Origin: Actinospineispora acaciae DSM 45401
GTDB taxonomy: Bacteria > Actinomycetota > Actinomycetes > Mycobacteriales > Pseudonocardiaceae
DNA: 64,000 nucleotides
Assembly (NCBI RefSeq): GCF_000620785.1
Contig: NZ_JIAI01000011.1
Location: forward strand, 124,001 to 188,000
Direction: 5' to 3'
In this document: positions 1 through 7,897 of the stretch, one piece after another
Position numbering within the stretch: the first letter of the stretch is position 1
Layout: each line of letters opens with the position of its first letter
Program-made: the position numbers and the translations under genes
Notes under the pieces: generated by a model
The model's input: only the letters and a program-made list of their open reading frames with translations
Databases searched by the model: none
What the model was told of the DNA's origin: nothing

Positions 1-570
1 GCGCCCATCGGCTGGCGGCTGGCGCTGCGGCGGCCGGGCGCGATCACCGCGATCGTGACCCAGAACGGCAACGGCTACGCCGAAGGGCTGGTCGAGGAGT
101 TCTGGGCGCCGCTGCGCGCGAACTGGGCCGCGCCAGGGCCGGCCACCGAGGAGCCGCTGCGCGCGGCCCTGACCCTGGACGCGATCCGGTGGCAGCACGT
201 GCACGGCGTCCCCGACCCCAGCCTGGTCAGCCCGGACACCTGGACGCACGACCACGGGCGGGTCTCCCGCGAGGGCAACGACAGGGTCCAGCTCGCGCTG
301 TTCCACGACTACGGCGGCAACCTGGAGCTGTACCCGAAGCTGCACGAGTACTTCCGGGCGTCGGGGGTGCCGCTGCTCGCGGTGTGGGGCGCCAACGACG
401 AGATCTTCGCCGCGGCGGGTGCCACCGCGTTCGCCCGCGACCTGCCCGACGCCGAGGTGCACCTGATCGACGGCGGCCACTTCCTGCTGGAGAGCCACCT
501 GGACACCGTGGCCGGCTACCTGCGCGGGTTCCTCGGCCGGGTGCTCGAGGTCAGCGCGGCGGTGCGCTGA
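1..570 (+). CDS. alpha/beta hydrolase, C-terminal part (5' end outside window)
   Basis: The reading frame is open from base 1, so the start lies upstream of the window. The visible 189 residues look like the cap and C-terminal part of an alpha/beta hydrolase of the epoxide hydrolase or haloalkane dehalogenase type. The segment LLAVWGANDEIF carries the usual acid (Asp) of the triad and IDGGHFLLE carries the catalytic His near the C-terminus. The nucleophile elbow would lie upstream and cannot be seen. The 3' end overlaps the convergent SnoaL-like gene by 20 bases. The substrate cannot be predicted. Confidence 0.8.
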   Translation, partial: APIGWRLALRRPGAITAIVTQNGNGYAEGLVEEFWAPLRANWAAPGPATEEPLRAALTLDAIRWQHVHGVPDPSLVSPDTWTHDHGRVSREGNDRVQLALFHDYGGNLELYPKLHEYFRASGVPLLAVWGANDEIFAAAGATAFARDLPDAEVHLIDGGHFLLESHLDTVAGYLRGFLGRVLEVSAAVR

Positions 571-1015
571 CGCGGTCGGCGCCGCGCAGGTGGCGGCTCA
601 CGTCGCCGATGAGGTCGGCGTGGATCCGCCGCCGCGCGAACCGCCACCGCCCGTCGTGGCGTTCGAAGCGGTCGTGGTACGTCCCGCTCACGATGGGCTG
701 CAGGGGCAGCTCGGGCAGCGCCTGCAGCACGGTGAAGTACGAGCGCGCGACCGCCGTGCCGGCCGCGTCGTCGACATCGATGGCGAAGTTGGTCGTGAGG
801 TGCCTGGTGCGGGGCGTGCCGTCGGCATGCACGATCAGGGAGTCGCGGAGCATTCGCTCGATGGCGTCCGGGCCGCTGGCCGATGTGGCGTCGCTGGTCA
901 CGGTGGCGTCCGCGAGCAGGGCGCCGACGGCCGCGAAGTCGCCGTCGTCCACCAGCGCCGCGTAGGTTGCGATCAGGTTCTCGATGGCTCGGTGTGCGGG
1001 GGCGGGGGTGGGCAT
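551..1015 (-). CDS. SnoaL-like / NTF2-fold protein
   Basis: A 154-residue protein with the pattern of the SnoaL-like NTF2 fold: an N-terminal helix (AIENLIATYAALVDDGDF), a central strand region, and a C-terminal YHDRFERHDGRWRFARRRI strand pair. Members are small cone-shaped proteins, some of them isomerases, hydratases or dehydratases. I start it at 1015 because GGAGG at 1024-1028 on this strand lies 8 bases upstream; ATGs at 1021 and 1030 are too close to or beyond that site. It is divergent from a TetR gene with a palindrome between them, so it is probably that regulator's target. No specific reaction can be assigned. Confidence 0.85.
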   Translation of the reverse strand: MPTPAPAHRAIENLIATYAALVDDGDFAAVGALLADATVTSDATSASGPDAIERMLRDSLIVHADGTPRTRHLTTNFAIDVDDAAGTAVARSYFTVLQALPELPLQPIVSGTYHDRFERHDGRWRFARRRIHADLIGDVSRHLRGADRVSAPPR

Positions 1016-1071
1016 GATCATGGCCTCCAAGCGTGGGGCGACGAATCGGAGCTTGCCTCCGTTTGACTATA

Positions 1072-1086
1072 CGGAGGGATCCTCCG
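1072..1086. promoter_or_regulatory. probable TetR operator palindrome
   Basis: CGGAGG-GAT-CCTCCG is a perfect 6-bp inverted repeat with a 3-bp centre, in the 97-bp gap between the SnoaL-like gene and the divergent TetR gene. A TATAGT -10-like box for the SnoaL-like gene abuts it on the minus strand (1066-1071). Position and symmetry fit a TetR dimer site controlling both directions. The assignment to this regulator is inferred from position only. Confidence 0.55.
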
Positions 1087-1112
1087 AATTGGTACCGGAA
1101 GGCGGCAGGGCG

Positions 1113-1661
1113 ATGCGGGCGGACGCGCGGCGCAACTACGGCCGGTTGGTCGAATGCGCCAAGGCGGCCTTCCTCGAACGGGGCACCGGAGCCTCGTTGG
1201 AGGACATCGCCCGGCACGCCGGCGTCGGCATCGGCACCCTCTACCGCCACTTCCCATCCCGGGTCGCGCTCATCGACGCGGTCTTCCGGGAGGAGGCGAA
1301 CACGCTGCTCGGGTTGGCCGACGGGCTCGTCGACGCGCCAGAACCGGTCGACGCGCTGCTGACCTGGTTGCGGGCCGTCATCGCCTACCACCGCGCGTAC
1401 CACGGCCTGGCCGCCGTGCTCATGGCGTCCGGGTCGGACTCCGGCGCGCTGACCTCGTCCATCGGCCCGATACGGCGGGCCGGCGGCGCGCTGCTGGGGC
1501 GTGCGCAGCGGGCCGGGGCGATCCGCGCGGACGCCGACATCATGGACGTGCTGCGGCTGGCCAACGGCATCGGCCTGGCCGCCGAGAAGGCCCCGGACGA
1601 CCCTGACCTCGCCGACCGCCTGTTGCGGCTGGCCATGGACGGGCTGCGGGTGCGTTCCTGA
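1113..1661 (+). CDS. TetR/AcrR-family regulator
   Basis: A 182-residue regulator with an N-terminal TetR helix-turn-helix at about residues 5-50 (SLEDIARHAGVGIGTLYRHF) and a helical ligand-binding domain. The frame is open further upstream, but I chose the ATG at 1113. It has a purine-rich GGAAGGCGGCAGGG upstream, gives the usual short lead-in to the HTH, and leaves the palindrome at 1072-1086 outside the coding region. It is divergent from the SnoaL-like gene and ends 3 bases before the convergent IclR gene. It probably represses itself and the SnoaL-like gene. The ligand is unknown. Confidence 0.9.
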   Translation: MRADARRNYGRLVECAKAAFLERGTGASLEDIARHAGVGIGTLYRHFPSRVALIDAVFREEANTLLGLADGLVDAPEPVDALLTWLRAVIAYHRAYHGLAAVLMASGSDSGALTSSIGPIRRAGGALLGRAQRAGAIRADADIMDVLRLANGIGLAAEKAPDDPDLADRLLRLAMDGLRVRS

Positions 1662-1664
1662 GCG

Positions 1665-2366
1665 TCAGCGCAGCGAGGCGTTGATCCGGCCGGCCAGGGC
1701 GACGACCTCGCGGGACAGCATGGCGTCGTCGTGCTCGTGCTCGGCGGGGACGATCAGGCCGATGCTCGCCTCGGCGCGGCCGTTGACGAACACGGGGGCC
1801 TCCACGCCGGTGAAGTTGGGCACCAGTTCGCCGGTGGTCACCACGTAGCCCCGGGCGCGGCCGGCGGTGACCTCGGGCCGCTCGCCAGGGACGGGTTCGC
1901 GCCCGGAGAGGATGGCCAGGCCGGAGGCGGCGACCCGCAGCGGGTGGCGGGTGCCCGGGCGGACGCCGAGGCGGAAGGTGGCGTTGCGCGGCTCGATGGA
2001 GGCCACCGCGACCGCCTCGTCCTGGTCGGCCACGTGCAGCACGACGGTCAGGCCGAGGCGTTCGGCGGCCTCGGACATCAGCGGCGTGGCCACCTGCAGC
2101 AGGTCACCGGCGACCTGGCGGGCCAGCGTGAGCAGCGCGGTGCCCAGCGCGTAGCGGCCGTCCCGGTCCCGGCTGACGTACGACCTGTTGACCAGGGTGG
2201 CCAGCAGCCGGGCCGCGATCGAGCGGTGGATGCCGAGCGCCTCGGCCACGTCCGTGGTGGTCATGCCGGTGCCGGCCTCGGCCAGCGCCTCCAGCACCCG
2301 CAGGCCGCGGTCGAGGGTCTGCGCGATCTCCCCGGGCTTCGTGTTGGTGCCCGCCGCCATGCTCAC
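1665..2366 (-). CDS. IclR-family transcriptional regulator
   Basis: A 233-residue IclR-type regulator. A winged helix lies at about residues 17-75 (MTTTDVAEALGIHRSIAARLL) and is followed by the effector domain (LGLTVVLHVADQDEAVAVASI and HPLRVAASGLAILS). IclR proteins commonly control aromatic-compound catabolism. The start may be GTG 2366, which overlaps the stop of the upstream small ORF (GTGA), or ATG 2360 with AGGTG just ahead. A 15-bp motif 30 bp upstream (2396-2410) is repeated in the divergent promoter region at 7.65-7.89 kb, so this protein is the best candidate regulator of the catabolic cluster at 3.9-12.5 kb. Confidence 0.92.
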   Translation of the reverse strand: MSMAAGTNTKPGEIAQTLDRGLRVLEALAEAGTGMTTTDVAEALGIHRSIAARLLATLVNRSYVSRDRDGRYALGTALLTLARQVAGDLLQVATPLMSEAAERLGLTVVLHVADQDEAVAVASIEPRNATFRLGVRPGTRHPLRVAASGLAILSGREPVPGERPEVTAGRARGYVVTTGELVPNFTGVEAPVFVNGRAEASIGLIVPAEHEHDDAMLSREVVALAGRINASLR

Positions 2367-2704
2367 CTGTGCCGCCTTCGCTCGCCTGCCGATCGGTCAC
2401 CGATTATCGCGCGCGACGCGCCACCATGCGGTCGCGGGGATGTGTGCGTGGTCCAGCCGTTCGCCGCGATCCTCCGGTCGTCGCTCAGGTGGGGAACCTG
2501 CTGGCGCATGCCGTGGACGAACAGGGCGACGGGCTTGCGTTCGCCTGGCGAGTTCAGCACGAACCGGGTCACGGCGCCGGCGATGACACCGGGATCGGTG
2601 GACAACGCCTGGGCGTACGACTCGGCGTCGCCGGCGGCTGTCCAGATGACCTCGGTGGCGCGGATCTCGCGGGGGCGGACGGTGTGCACGGCGTAGACGT
2701 GCAT
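2363..2704 (-). CDS. small conserved hypothetical protein next to an XRE regulator
   Basis: An ORF of about 113 residues containing YAVHTVRPREIRATEVIWTA and DDRRIAANGW, which resembles small hypothetical proteins I recall beside XRE regulators in actinomycetes. The region after about residue 85 (Pro/Arg-rich) may be non-conserved. Starts at 2704 (MHVYAV) and 2722 (MIKCV) are both possible and neither has a strong ribosome site. It is divergent from the XRE gene at 2907, and its stop overlaps the IclR start. The motif at 2396-2410 lies inside its 3' end. Function unknown. Confidence 0.55.
   Translation of the reverse strand: MHVYAVHTVRPREIRATEVIWTAAGDAESYAQALSTDPGVIAGAVTRFVLNSPGERKPVALFVHGMRQQVPHLSDDRRIAANGWTTHTSPRPHGGASRAIIGDRSAGERRRHR
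2396..2410 (+). promoter_or_regulatory. IclR-box candidate, copy 1
   Basis: GTCACCGATTATCGC lies 30 bp upstream of the IclR start. It matches two sites at 7658-7672 and 7874-7888 in the promoter region between the monooxygenase and homogentisate dioxygenase-like genes. The core CCGAT-T-ATCGS is nearly palindromic. Autoregulation by the IclR protein is the natural reading. No binding data are available. Confidence 0.6.
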
Positions 2705-2906
2705 CGATACGCACTTGATCATGGGTGGGGCGTGGACCTGTTCGGCGCCGAGCGGGTTGGGGTTGCAGGGCATACGTATGGACGTGGAACGGCGCATAGG
2801 TCGGGAGATCAACCCAGGCGGTGAGACGGAGGTCACGTAGGCTGAGGTGGGAGTGCCTCGGGCGCCGTTGGCGCGATCGGGGCATGGCCGAGCGGTTGGA
2901 GTTGAC

Positions 2907-3941
2907 GTGTCCGACGGTGCTCCGGAGTCGTTCGGCGAGACGCTGCGCCGCCTGCGGGAAGAAGCCGAGCTGTCTCAGCCGCGACTCGCCGAGAAGGTGC
3001 CGATCTCGCAGGCCAGCCTGAGCCGTTACGAGAACGGGAAGCAAATACCGGCCCGATCGGTGGCGGCAGGGCTCGATGAGCTGTTGGGGGCCGACGGGCA
3101 CCTGTTGGCGGCCTTCGACGCCACACCGAGGGTGCGCCTGCCGGAGGGTCCTGACGGTGGGCGGCTCGGCTATGTCGCGTCGCGACCTGGTGCTGTCGAC
3201 CGCACCTGTCTCGACACGCTCGCCGGGACGCTCGCGCACTGGCGGCGCCTCGACGACAGCCTTGGCGCGGAAGCCGTCCTGCCGTCCGTCATGACCACTT
3301 TGGCGCTGGTGGAGCACATAGTGCGTGACGCGCGCGGCGGGATTCGGCCGGCGGTGCTCGATGTCGGGGCGCAGTGGCTCCAGTTCGCGGGTTGGCTGAG
3401 TACCACCACGAAACGGCACGACAAGGCCCGCGCCGTCCAGGACCGGATGCTCGAATGGGCGATGGAGCTGGGCAGCCCCGACCTGGTGGCCTCCGCGCTC
3501 AGCACCAAGGGCCACCATGCGTGGACGCTCGGCGCCTACGGGCCGATGGTCGGCCTCTCCGAGGCAGCGCGCCGCGATCGACGAGCGTCCCCCGCGATCC
3601 TCGCGACCGCGGCGCAACAGCAGGCCCGAGGGCACAGCCTGCTCGGCCAGGCGGACGCCGCCGAGCGGCTGCTCGACCGGGCCGACGACCTGGCGGTCGC
3701 CGCCGCTCAGCGGCCAGACCTGTTGCCGCCGTGGCTGTACTTCCACAGCACGGACCTGCTCGTGCTGCAGCGCGGGCTGGCCTACAAGTATCTTGCGGAG
3801 AACGGCGTCCCAGGCTATCGGCGGAAGGCGGTCGAGACCCTCAACGCCGGCCTCAACGGGCTTGACCGGCGAACCAGGGCGTCGGAGTGGATCTCCTGGT
3901 ACGTCCGCCAGCGCGACGAGACGGCACACGTGGCGAACTAG
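2907..3941 (+). CDS. XRE-family helix-turn-helix regulator
   Basis: A 344-residue protein with an N-terminal XRE HTH at about residues 6-62 (FGETLRRLREEAELSQPRLA, then ISQASLSRYENGKQIPARSV). A long helical C-terminal region follows, rich in Ala, Arg and Leu, resembling the TPR-like sensor domains of actinomycete regulators. I chose GTG 2907 because it starts just before the HTH and has TTGGAG upstream; the frame stays open to GTG 2847. It is divergent from the small protein at 2363-2704. Its stop overlaps the convergent MBL gene by 4 bases. The target is unknown. Confidence 0.88.
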   Translation: MSDGAPESFGETLRRLREEAELSQPRLAEKVPISQASLSRYENGKQIPARSVAAGLDELLGADGHLLAAFDATPRVRLPEGPDGGRLGYVASRPGAVDRTCLDTLAGTLAHWRRLDDSLGAEAVLPSVMTTLALVEHIVRDARGGIRPAVLDVGAQWLQFAGWLSTTTKRHDKARAVQDRMLEWAMELGSPDLVASALSTKGHHAWTLGAYGPMVGLSEAARRDRRASPAILATAAQQQARGHSLLGQADAAERLLDRADDLAVAAAQRPDLLPPWLYFHSTDLLVLQRGLAYKYLAENGVPGYRRKAVETLNAGLNGLDRRTRASEWISWYVRQRDETAHVAN

Positions 3942-4891
3942 GTGAGCTGGTTCCAGATCTCGCGGTCGCGTTCGGCGGTCCAGATGGCCGGGGGTTCGCC
4001 GGCCAGTTCTTCCCAGACGCGCTGGGTGTCGAACACCACCGCGTGCTCGAACACGGGCATGCCGCCGTAGCCGGGCAGCAGCGCCTCGCGGGCCGCCCGG
4101 TAGGCCTCGCGGACGGTGCCGCCGGCGCGCCGGACCTTGTCCACGGACGTAACGAGCAGGTCCAGGAACTCCCTGGTCAGCTCGACGGCGCGGGCGCTGT
4201 CCGGTGCGGTGCGGGCGATCTCGCCCCGGCCGCCGACCAGGATCTCGGCGTTCAGGGACTTGATGTTGTCCAGGGTGGTGGTGCGCCAGTCCTGGTGGTA
4301 GGCGTCGCCGGTGTAGACGGCGGAGCCGTTCTCCACCAGGTCGCCGGCGAACAGGATCCGGGGGCGGGGCAGCCAGGCGTAGATGTCGCCGGAGGTGTGG
4401 CCGCGCCCGGCCCAGGCCAGTTCGAGCGTGCCCCGGTCGCCGCCGAGCTCGATGCTCATGCTGTCGGCGAAGGTGATCGTCGGCCAGGTCAGGCCGGGCA
4501 CGGTGTCGTGGCCGGTGAACAGGCGGGGCATCCGGCCGAACTCGGAGTCCCAGTCCTGCTGGCCGCGCTCGGCGATCAGGCGCTTGGTCTCGGCGTGGGT
4601 GATGATCGCCTCGGCGCCGAACGCGCTGGCGCCGAGCACCCGCACGGCGTGGTAGTGCGAGAGCACCAGGTAGCGCACCGGCTTGTCGGTGTGCTCGCGC
4701 AGCCGGTCCAGCCAGCGGCGGGCCATCACCGGCGTGGCGCGCGCCTCGAAGCAGATCAGGAAGTCCTCGGCCTCGATGGCGCCCACGTTCGGGTCGCCGC
4801 CGGTGACCAGGGCGTACACCCCGTCGGCGAGGACCTCCAGGTCCTCCGGCTTCTCCTCGGTGTCGGCGCTGGACGCGAACGGTTTGGTCAT
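3938..4891 (-). CDS. MBL-fold metallo-hydrolase with an altered metal motif
   Basis: A 317-residue protein with the metallo-beta-lactamase fold: VLSHYHAVRVLGASAFG (motif 2 region), AGRGHTSGDIYAWLP (motif 3 His) and LFAGDLVEN (motif 4 Asp). The canonical HxHxDH reads HYHAVR here, so the Asp and third His are missing. I recall the same variant in a subfamily of MBL proteins, so it may be a fixed subfamily trait. The start at 4891 follows GAGGAG. It lies 23 bp downstream of the enolase-superfamily gene and is probably the last gene of the 7626-3938 transcript. The substrate is unknown; ester or lactone hydrolysis in the same pathway is possible. Confidence 0.88.
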   Translation of the reverse strand: MTKPFASSADTEEKPEDLEVLADGVYALVTGGDPNVGAIEAEDFLICFEARATPVMARRWLDRLREHTDKPVRYLVLSHYHAVRVLGASAFGAEAIITHAETKRLIAERGQQDWDSEFGRMPRLFTGHDTVPGLTWPTITFADSMSIELGGDRGTLELAWAGRGHTSGDIYAWLPRPRILFAGDLVENGSAVYTGDAYHQDWRTTTLDNIKSLNAEILVGGRGEIARTAPDSARAVELTREFLDLLVTSVDKVRRAGGTVREAYRAAREALLPGYGGMPVFEHAVVFDTQRVWEELAGEPPAIWTAERDREIWNQLT

Positions 4892-4914
4892 TGCGAAGTT
4901 CTCCTCGTCGAGGG

Positions 4915-5994
4915 TCAGCGGATGCGGAGGCGGTCGAGCGCGGCGTCGTCCCAGCGGATGCCGTGGCCGGGGCGGTCCGGCGGGGCGGCGGTGCCGTCGG
5001 TGATCGTCAACGTCTCGGCGAGCACGTCGTCGATCAGCGGGAAGTGCTCGATGTACGGGCAGTTGGGGACCGAGGCGGCGAGGTGGACGTGCAGCTCGGG
5101 CAGGAAGTGCGGGGCGAGCACGGCGCCGAAGACCTCGGCCGCCGCGCTGATCCGGGTCCATTCGGTGACCCCGCCGCACAACGGGACGTCGGGCTGGAGC
5201 ACCGACGCGGCGCCGGCGCGCAGGTAGGCGGCGAACTCGAACCGCCCGTGCAGGTGCTCGCCCACCGCGATCGGGACGCCGGCGCGCTCGGCGAGCTGGC
5301 GGTGGCCGTCCACGTCGTCGGAGACCAGCGGCTCCTCCATCCAGTACACGCCCAGGTCGGCCAGCCGCGGTCCGAGCCACAGCGCGGTGGGGAGGTCGAG
5401 CCGCTCGTTGCAGTCGACCATGATCCGTACGCCGTCGCCGACCGCGCGGCGGACTTCGGTGACCCGCTCGACGTCCTCCTCCGGCGGGCGCGCCCCGACT
5501 CGGAGCTTCACCGCGCGGTAGCCCTCGGCCAGGTAGTCGAGCTGGCCGGCGACCAGCTCGTCGGTGCTCATCTGGTGCGTGGAGCGGCCGCTGCCGTAGA
5601 CCGGGACGCGGTCGCGGTGCGCACCTAGATGGCGGTACAGGGGTTGGTTGGCGCGGCGGGCTCGCAGGTCGTGCACGGCGATGTCCACGGCGGACAGCAC
5701 CGGCACCGCGACGCCTCGGCCCAGGCGGTGGGTGCGCTGCCAGACGGTGGTGAAGGTGCGCGGCCATTCGTCGAGCTCGGAGCCGGTGACCAGGTCGCGG
5801 ACCAGGCCGTCGCAGAGCGCGTGCAGGGCCTCGGCGCCGCCGGTCAGGGCGTAGGTGAAGCCGGTGCCGGTCGCGCCGTCGTCGGTGGTCACCGTGACCC
5901 GGACCAGGTCGACCTCGGTGGCGCCGGAGCCGCCCCGGCCGGCGCCCAGCGGGATGCGCGCCCAGAGCGTGTCGAGTTGGGAGATCTTCGTCAT
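4915..5994 (-). CDS. mandelate racemase/muconate-lactonizing enzyme family protein
   Basis: A 359-residue enolase-superfamily enzyme. The capping domain is at about residues 1-130. The barrel carries a lysine in AVKLRVG (K163), metal ligands D194 in MVDCNE, E220 in WMEEP and E246 in AVGEH, and a late APHFLPELH histidine motif. These enzymes abstract a proton alpha to a carboxylate. The usual KxK reads KLR here, so a dehydratase or racemase with a changed base pair is possible. It lies 9 bp after the FAD monooxygenase gene and 23 bp before the MBL gene, which places it in a catabolic operon acting on a hydroxy- or cyclic acid. Confidence 0.92.
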   Translation of the reverse strand: MTKISQLDTLWARIPLGAGRGGSGATEVDLVRVTVTTDDGATGTGFTYALTGGAEALHALCDGLVRDLVTGSELDEWPRTFTTVWQRTHRLGRGVAVPVLSAVDIAVHDLRARRANQPLYRHLGAHRDRVPVYGSGRSTHQMSTDELVAGQLDYLAEGYRAVKLRVGARPPEEDVERVTEVRRAVGDGVRIMVDCNERLDLPTALWLGPRLADLGVYWMEEPLVSDDVDGHRQLAERAGVPIAVGEHLHGRFEFAAYLRAGAASVLQPDVPLCGGVTEWTRISAAAEVFGAVLAPHFLPELHVHLAASVPNCPYIEHFPLIDDVLAETLTITDGTAAPPDRPGHGIRWDDAALDRLRIR

Positions 5995-6003
5995 GTCCTT
6001 CTT

Positions 6004-7626
6004 TCAGGCGGGGGTGGTGAGCTGGGTGAGCAGGGGGGCGAGCGCGCGCGACACGGCGGCGTCCAGGGCGGGCTGGTCGGGTACGGGGGCGCGCGCCGCG
6101 AGGTAGCAGTCCGGGCGGAGCACGAACAGGCGGTCGGTGTCGCCGGCGTAGGCGTCGGCGAGCGTCGTCCCGGTGTCCCGGAGGACTGTCACGCCGGGGA
6201 TGTCGTCGCCGAACTCGGGGCCGGCCAAGAGGTAGCGGTGGACGGGGGCCGGCGTCGCGGCCAGCCGGCGGGCGAGCGCGTGGCCGTCAGCGCCGCGCGC
6301 CGGGACCGCGAGCAGCCCGAGCCGTCCGCCGACGGCCTTGCGCAGCGTGGTCGGCACCGTCTCGCCGGGCAGTAGACACCGCCCGTCCGGGGCCGGCCTG
6401 CCGAGATCGTCGGGCTCATCGTCGAAAACGCAGGTGAGCGGCGAGGCGGTGTACGGGTAGGGCTCGTACAGCTTTCCGCTGTCGATGGCCGACGCGGCGG
6501 CCGGGTCGTCGTCGGAGGAGACGGCGCGCAGCACGGCGTCGCGGTGGGCGATGCCCTCCTCGGTGGCCGGGGTCATGAACCGCATGGTGTTGCCGGTGAC
6601 CTCCAGGTGGTGGTCGGCGGCGGGTTCGCGCTCGGCGGCGTAGCTGTCCAGCAGCGCGGGGCCGGCGCGGCCGGTGAGTACGAACGCGAGCTTCCAGGCG
6701 AGGTTCTCCGCGTCCTCCAGTCCGCTGTTCATCCCGCGCGCGCCGAACGGCGAGACCACGTGCGCGGCGTCGCCGGCCAGCAGCACCCGCCCGTCCCGGA
6801 ACCGTCCCGCGCGCCGCTGCTGGAACGTGTACGTGTTCGCCCGCAGCACGGTGAACGGCCGGTCACCGATCACCGCGCGCACCCGCTCCGCCATCCGGTC
6901 CGGGTCCAGGTCGACGATCTCGCCCGGGTCGACCTGCCAGTCGATGCGCCACTTGCCGGCGCCCATGCAGTGCAGCAGCACGATGCCGCTGGGGTAGAAC
7001 GGCGGGCGGAACCACAGCCGGCGCTCCACCGCGAACGGCAGGTCCACCTCGAAGTCCGCGACCAGGAACCGGCCCTCGGTCTGCCAGCCCTCGTACGGAA
7101 TGCCCAGCTCGGTCCGCACGGTGCTGCCGATGCCGTCCGCGCCGACCAGGTAGTCGGCCGTGTGCGCCTCGCCGTCCGTGCTCACGCTCACCGAGGTGGC
7201 GTCCTGGCGCACTCCGAGCACCGTCCGCCCGTGCCGGAACTCGACCATCCCGGTGGCCTCGGCGGCCGCGTGGAGCAGCTCCTCGGTGCGGAACTGCGGG
7301 AAGTTCACGAACGCCGGGTAGAGCTCCTCGCCCCGGACCGGCCACCGGAGCCGAAGGATCTCCCGGTCGCCGTGGTACGTGCGCCCCAGCGACCAGCTCG
7401 CGCCGTCGCGCAGCATCTCCTCGACGATGCCCAACCTGTCGAACAGCGCCAGGTTGTGGCGTTGCACGGTGATCGCCCGGGACTGTCCGCAGCTCGGGGT
7501 GGTCCGGCGCTCCAGTATTCGGGAGCGGACCCCGTGATGGGCGAGCAGCAGCGCGGTGGTCAGCCCGACCGGCCCGCCGCCGGCGATGAGCACCGGGACC
7601 TCGGTGCCGCCTCCGGAACCCGACAT
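6004..7626 (-). CDS. FAD-dependent aromatic monooxygenase
   Basis: A 540-residue class A flavin monooxygenase (UbiH/MhpA/PheA-like). Visible features are the Rossmann GxGxxG (LIAGGGPVGLTTALLLA, residues 11-27), the DG motif (YLVGADGIGSTVR) and the second FAD motif (VLLAGDAAHVVSPFGARGMN). A C-terminal thioredoxin-like domain follows, as in the phenol hydroxylase branch. It probably hydroxylates an aromatic ring using NAD(P)H and O2. It opens the left arm of the cluster and is divergent from the homogentisate dioxygenase-like gene. An IclR-box candidate lies 32 bp before its ATG. Confidence 0.92.
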   Translation of the reverse strand: MSGSGGGTEVPVLIAGGGPVGLTTALLLAHHGVRSRILERRTTPSCGQSRAITVQRHNLALFDRLGIVEEMLRDGASWSLGRTYHGDREILRLRWPVRGEELYPAFVNFPQFRTEELLHAAAEATGMVEFRHGRTVLGVRQDATSVSVSTDGEAHTADYLVGADGIGSTVRTELGIPYEGWQTEGRFLVADFEVDLPFAVERRLWFRPPFYPSGIVLLHCMGAGKWRIDWQVDPGEIVDLDPDRMAERVRAVIGDRPFTVLRANTYTFQQRRAGRFRDGRVLLAGDAAHVVSPFGARGMNSGLEDAENLAWKLAFVLTGRAGPALLDSYAAEREPAADHHLEVTGNTMRFMTPATEEGIAHRDAVLRAVSSDDDPAAASAIDSGKLYEPYPYTASPLTCVFDDEPDDLGRPAPDGRCLLPGETVPTTLRKAVGGRLGLLAVPARGADGHALARRLAATPAPVHRYLLAGPEFGDDIPGVTVLRDTGTTLADAYAGDTDRLFVLRPDCYLAARAPVPDQPALDAAVSRALAPLLTQLTTPA

Positions 7627-7657
7627 GTGTGCCTCCGTCTCACGGACTCATCATTGT

Positions 7658-7672
7658 CCGAATATCGGTGAC
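7658..7672 (-). promoter_or_regulatory. IclR-box candidate, copy 2
   Basis: On the minus strand this reads GTCACCGATATTCGG, 13 of 15 positions identical to the copy upstream of the IclR gene, with a CCGA/TCGG inverted core. It lies 32 bp upstream of the FAD monooxygenase start. A degenerate partial copy (GGTCACATCG) follows at 7687-7696. Confidence 0.6.
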
Positions 7673-7750
7673 GAAGTTCTTTTATTGGTCACATCGTGCC
7701 GCGCTCGCGGCGGATGTCAACCCCTTGTGGGGTCGGTCGGGGGTGTGGCG

Positions 7751-7793
7751 GTGTGCTGAAACGCGCGACTCGGTGTGCTGGGAGGCCCGACTC
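7751..7793. repeat. intergenic tandem repeat, copy A (two 21-mers)
   Basis: Two 21-base units, 7751-7771 and 7773-7793, share GTGTGCTG at the start and CGACTC at the end, and are followed by GCGGG. The same two-unit arrangement occurs at 27140-27182. It lies in the divergent promoter region but outside the predicted IclR boxes. It is probably a dispersed intergenic repeat family. Its function is unknown. Confidence 0.65.
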
Positions 7794-7873
7794 GCGGGCG
7801 GGCTTGGGGCGGGTTGGGGTGCGGGCGTTGACACTCCGGGCCTGTGGGCGGACGATACCGGTATACGGGTTTG

Positions 7874-7888
7874 GTGACCGATTATCGG
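7874..7888 (+). promoter_or_regulatory. IclR-box candidate, copy 3
   Basis: GTGACCGATTATCGG contains a perfect CCGAT-T-ATCGG palindrome and ends 9 bp before the chosen ATG of the homogentisate dioxygenase-like gene. It is nearly identical to the copy upstream of the IclR gene. A site this close to the start codon would favour repression, or implies a very short leader. Confidence 0.6.
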
Positions 7889-7897
7889 TGGGTGGTC

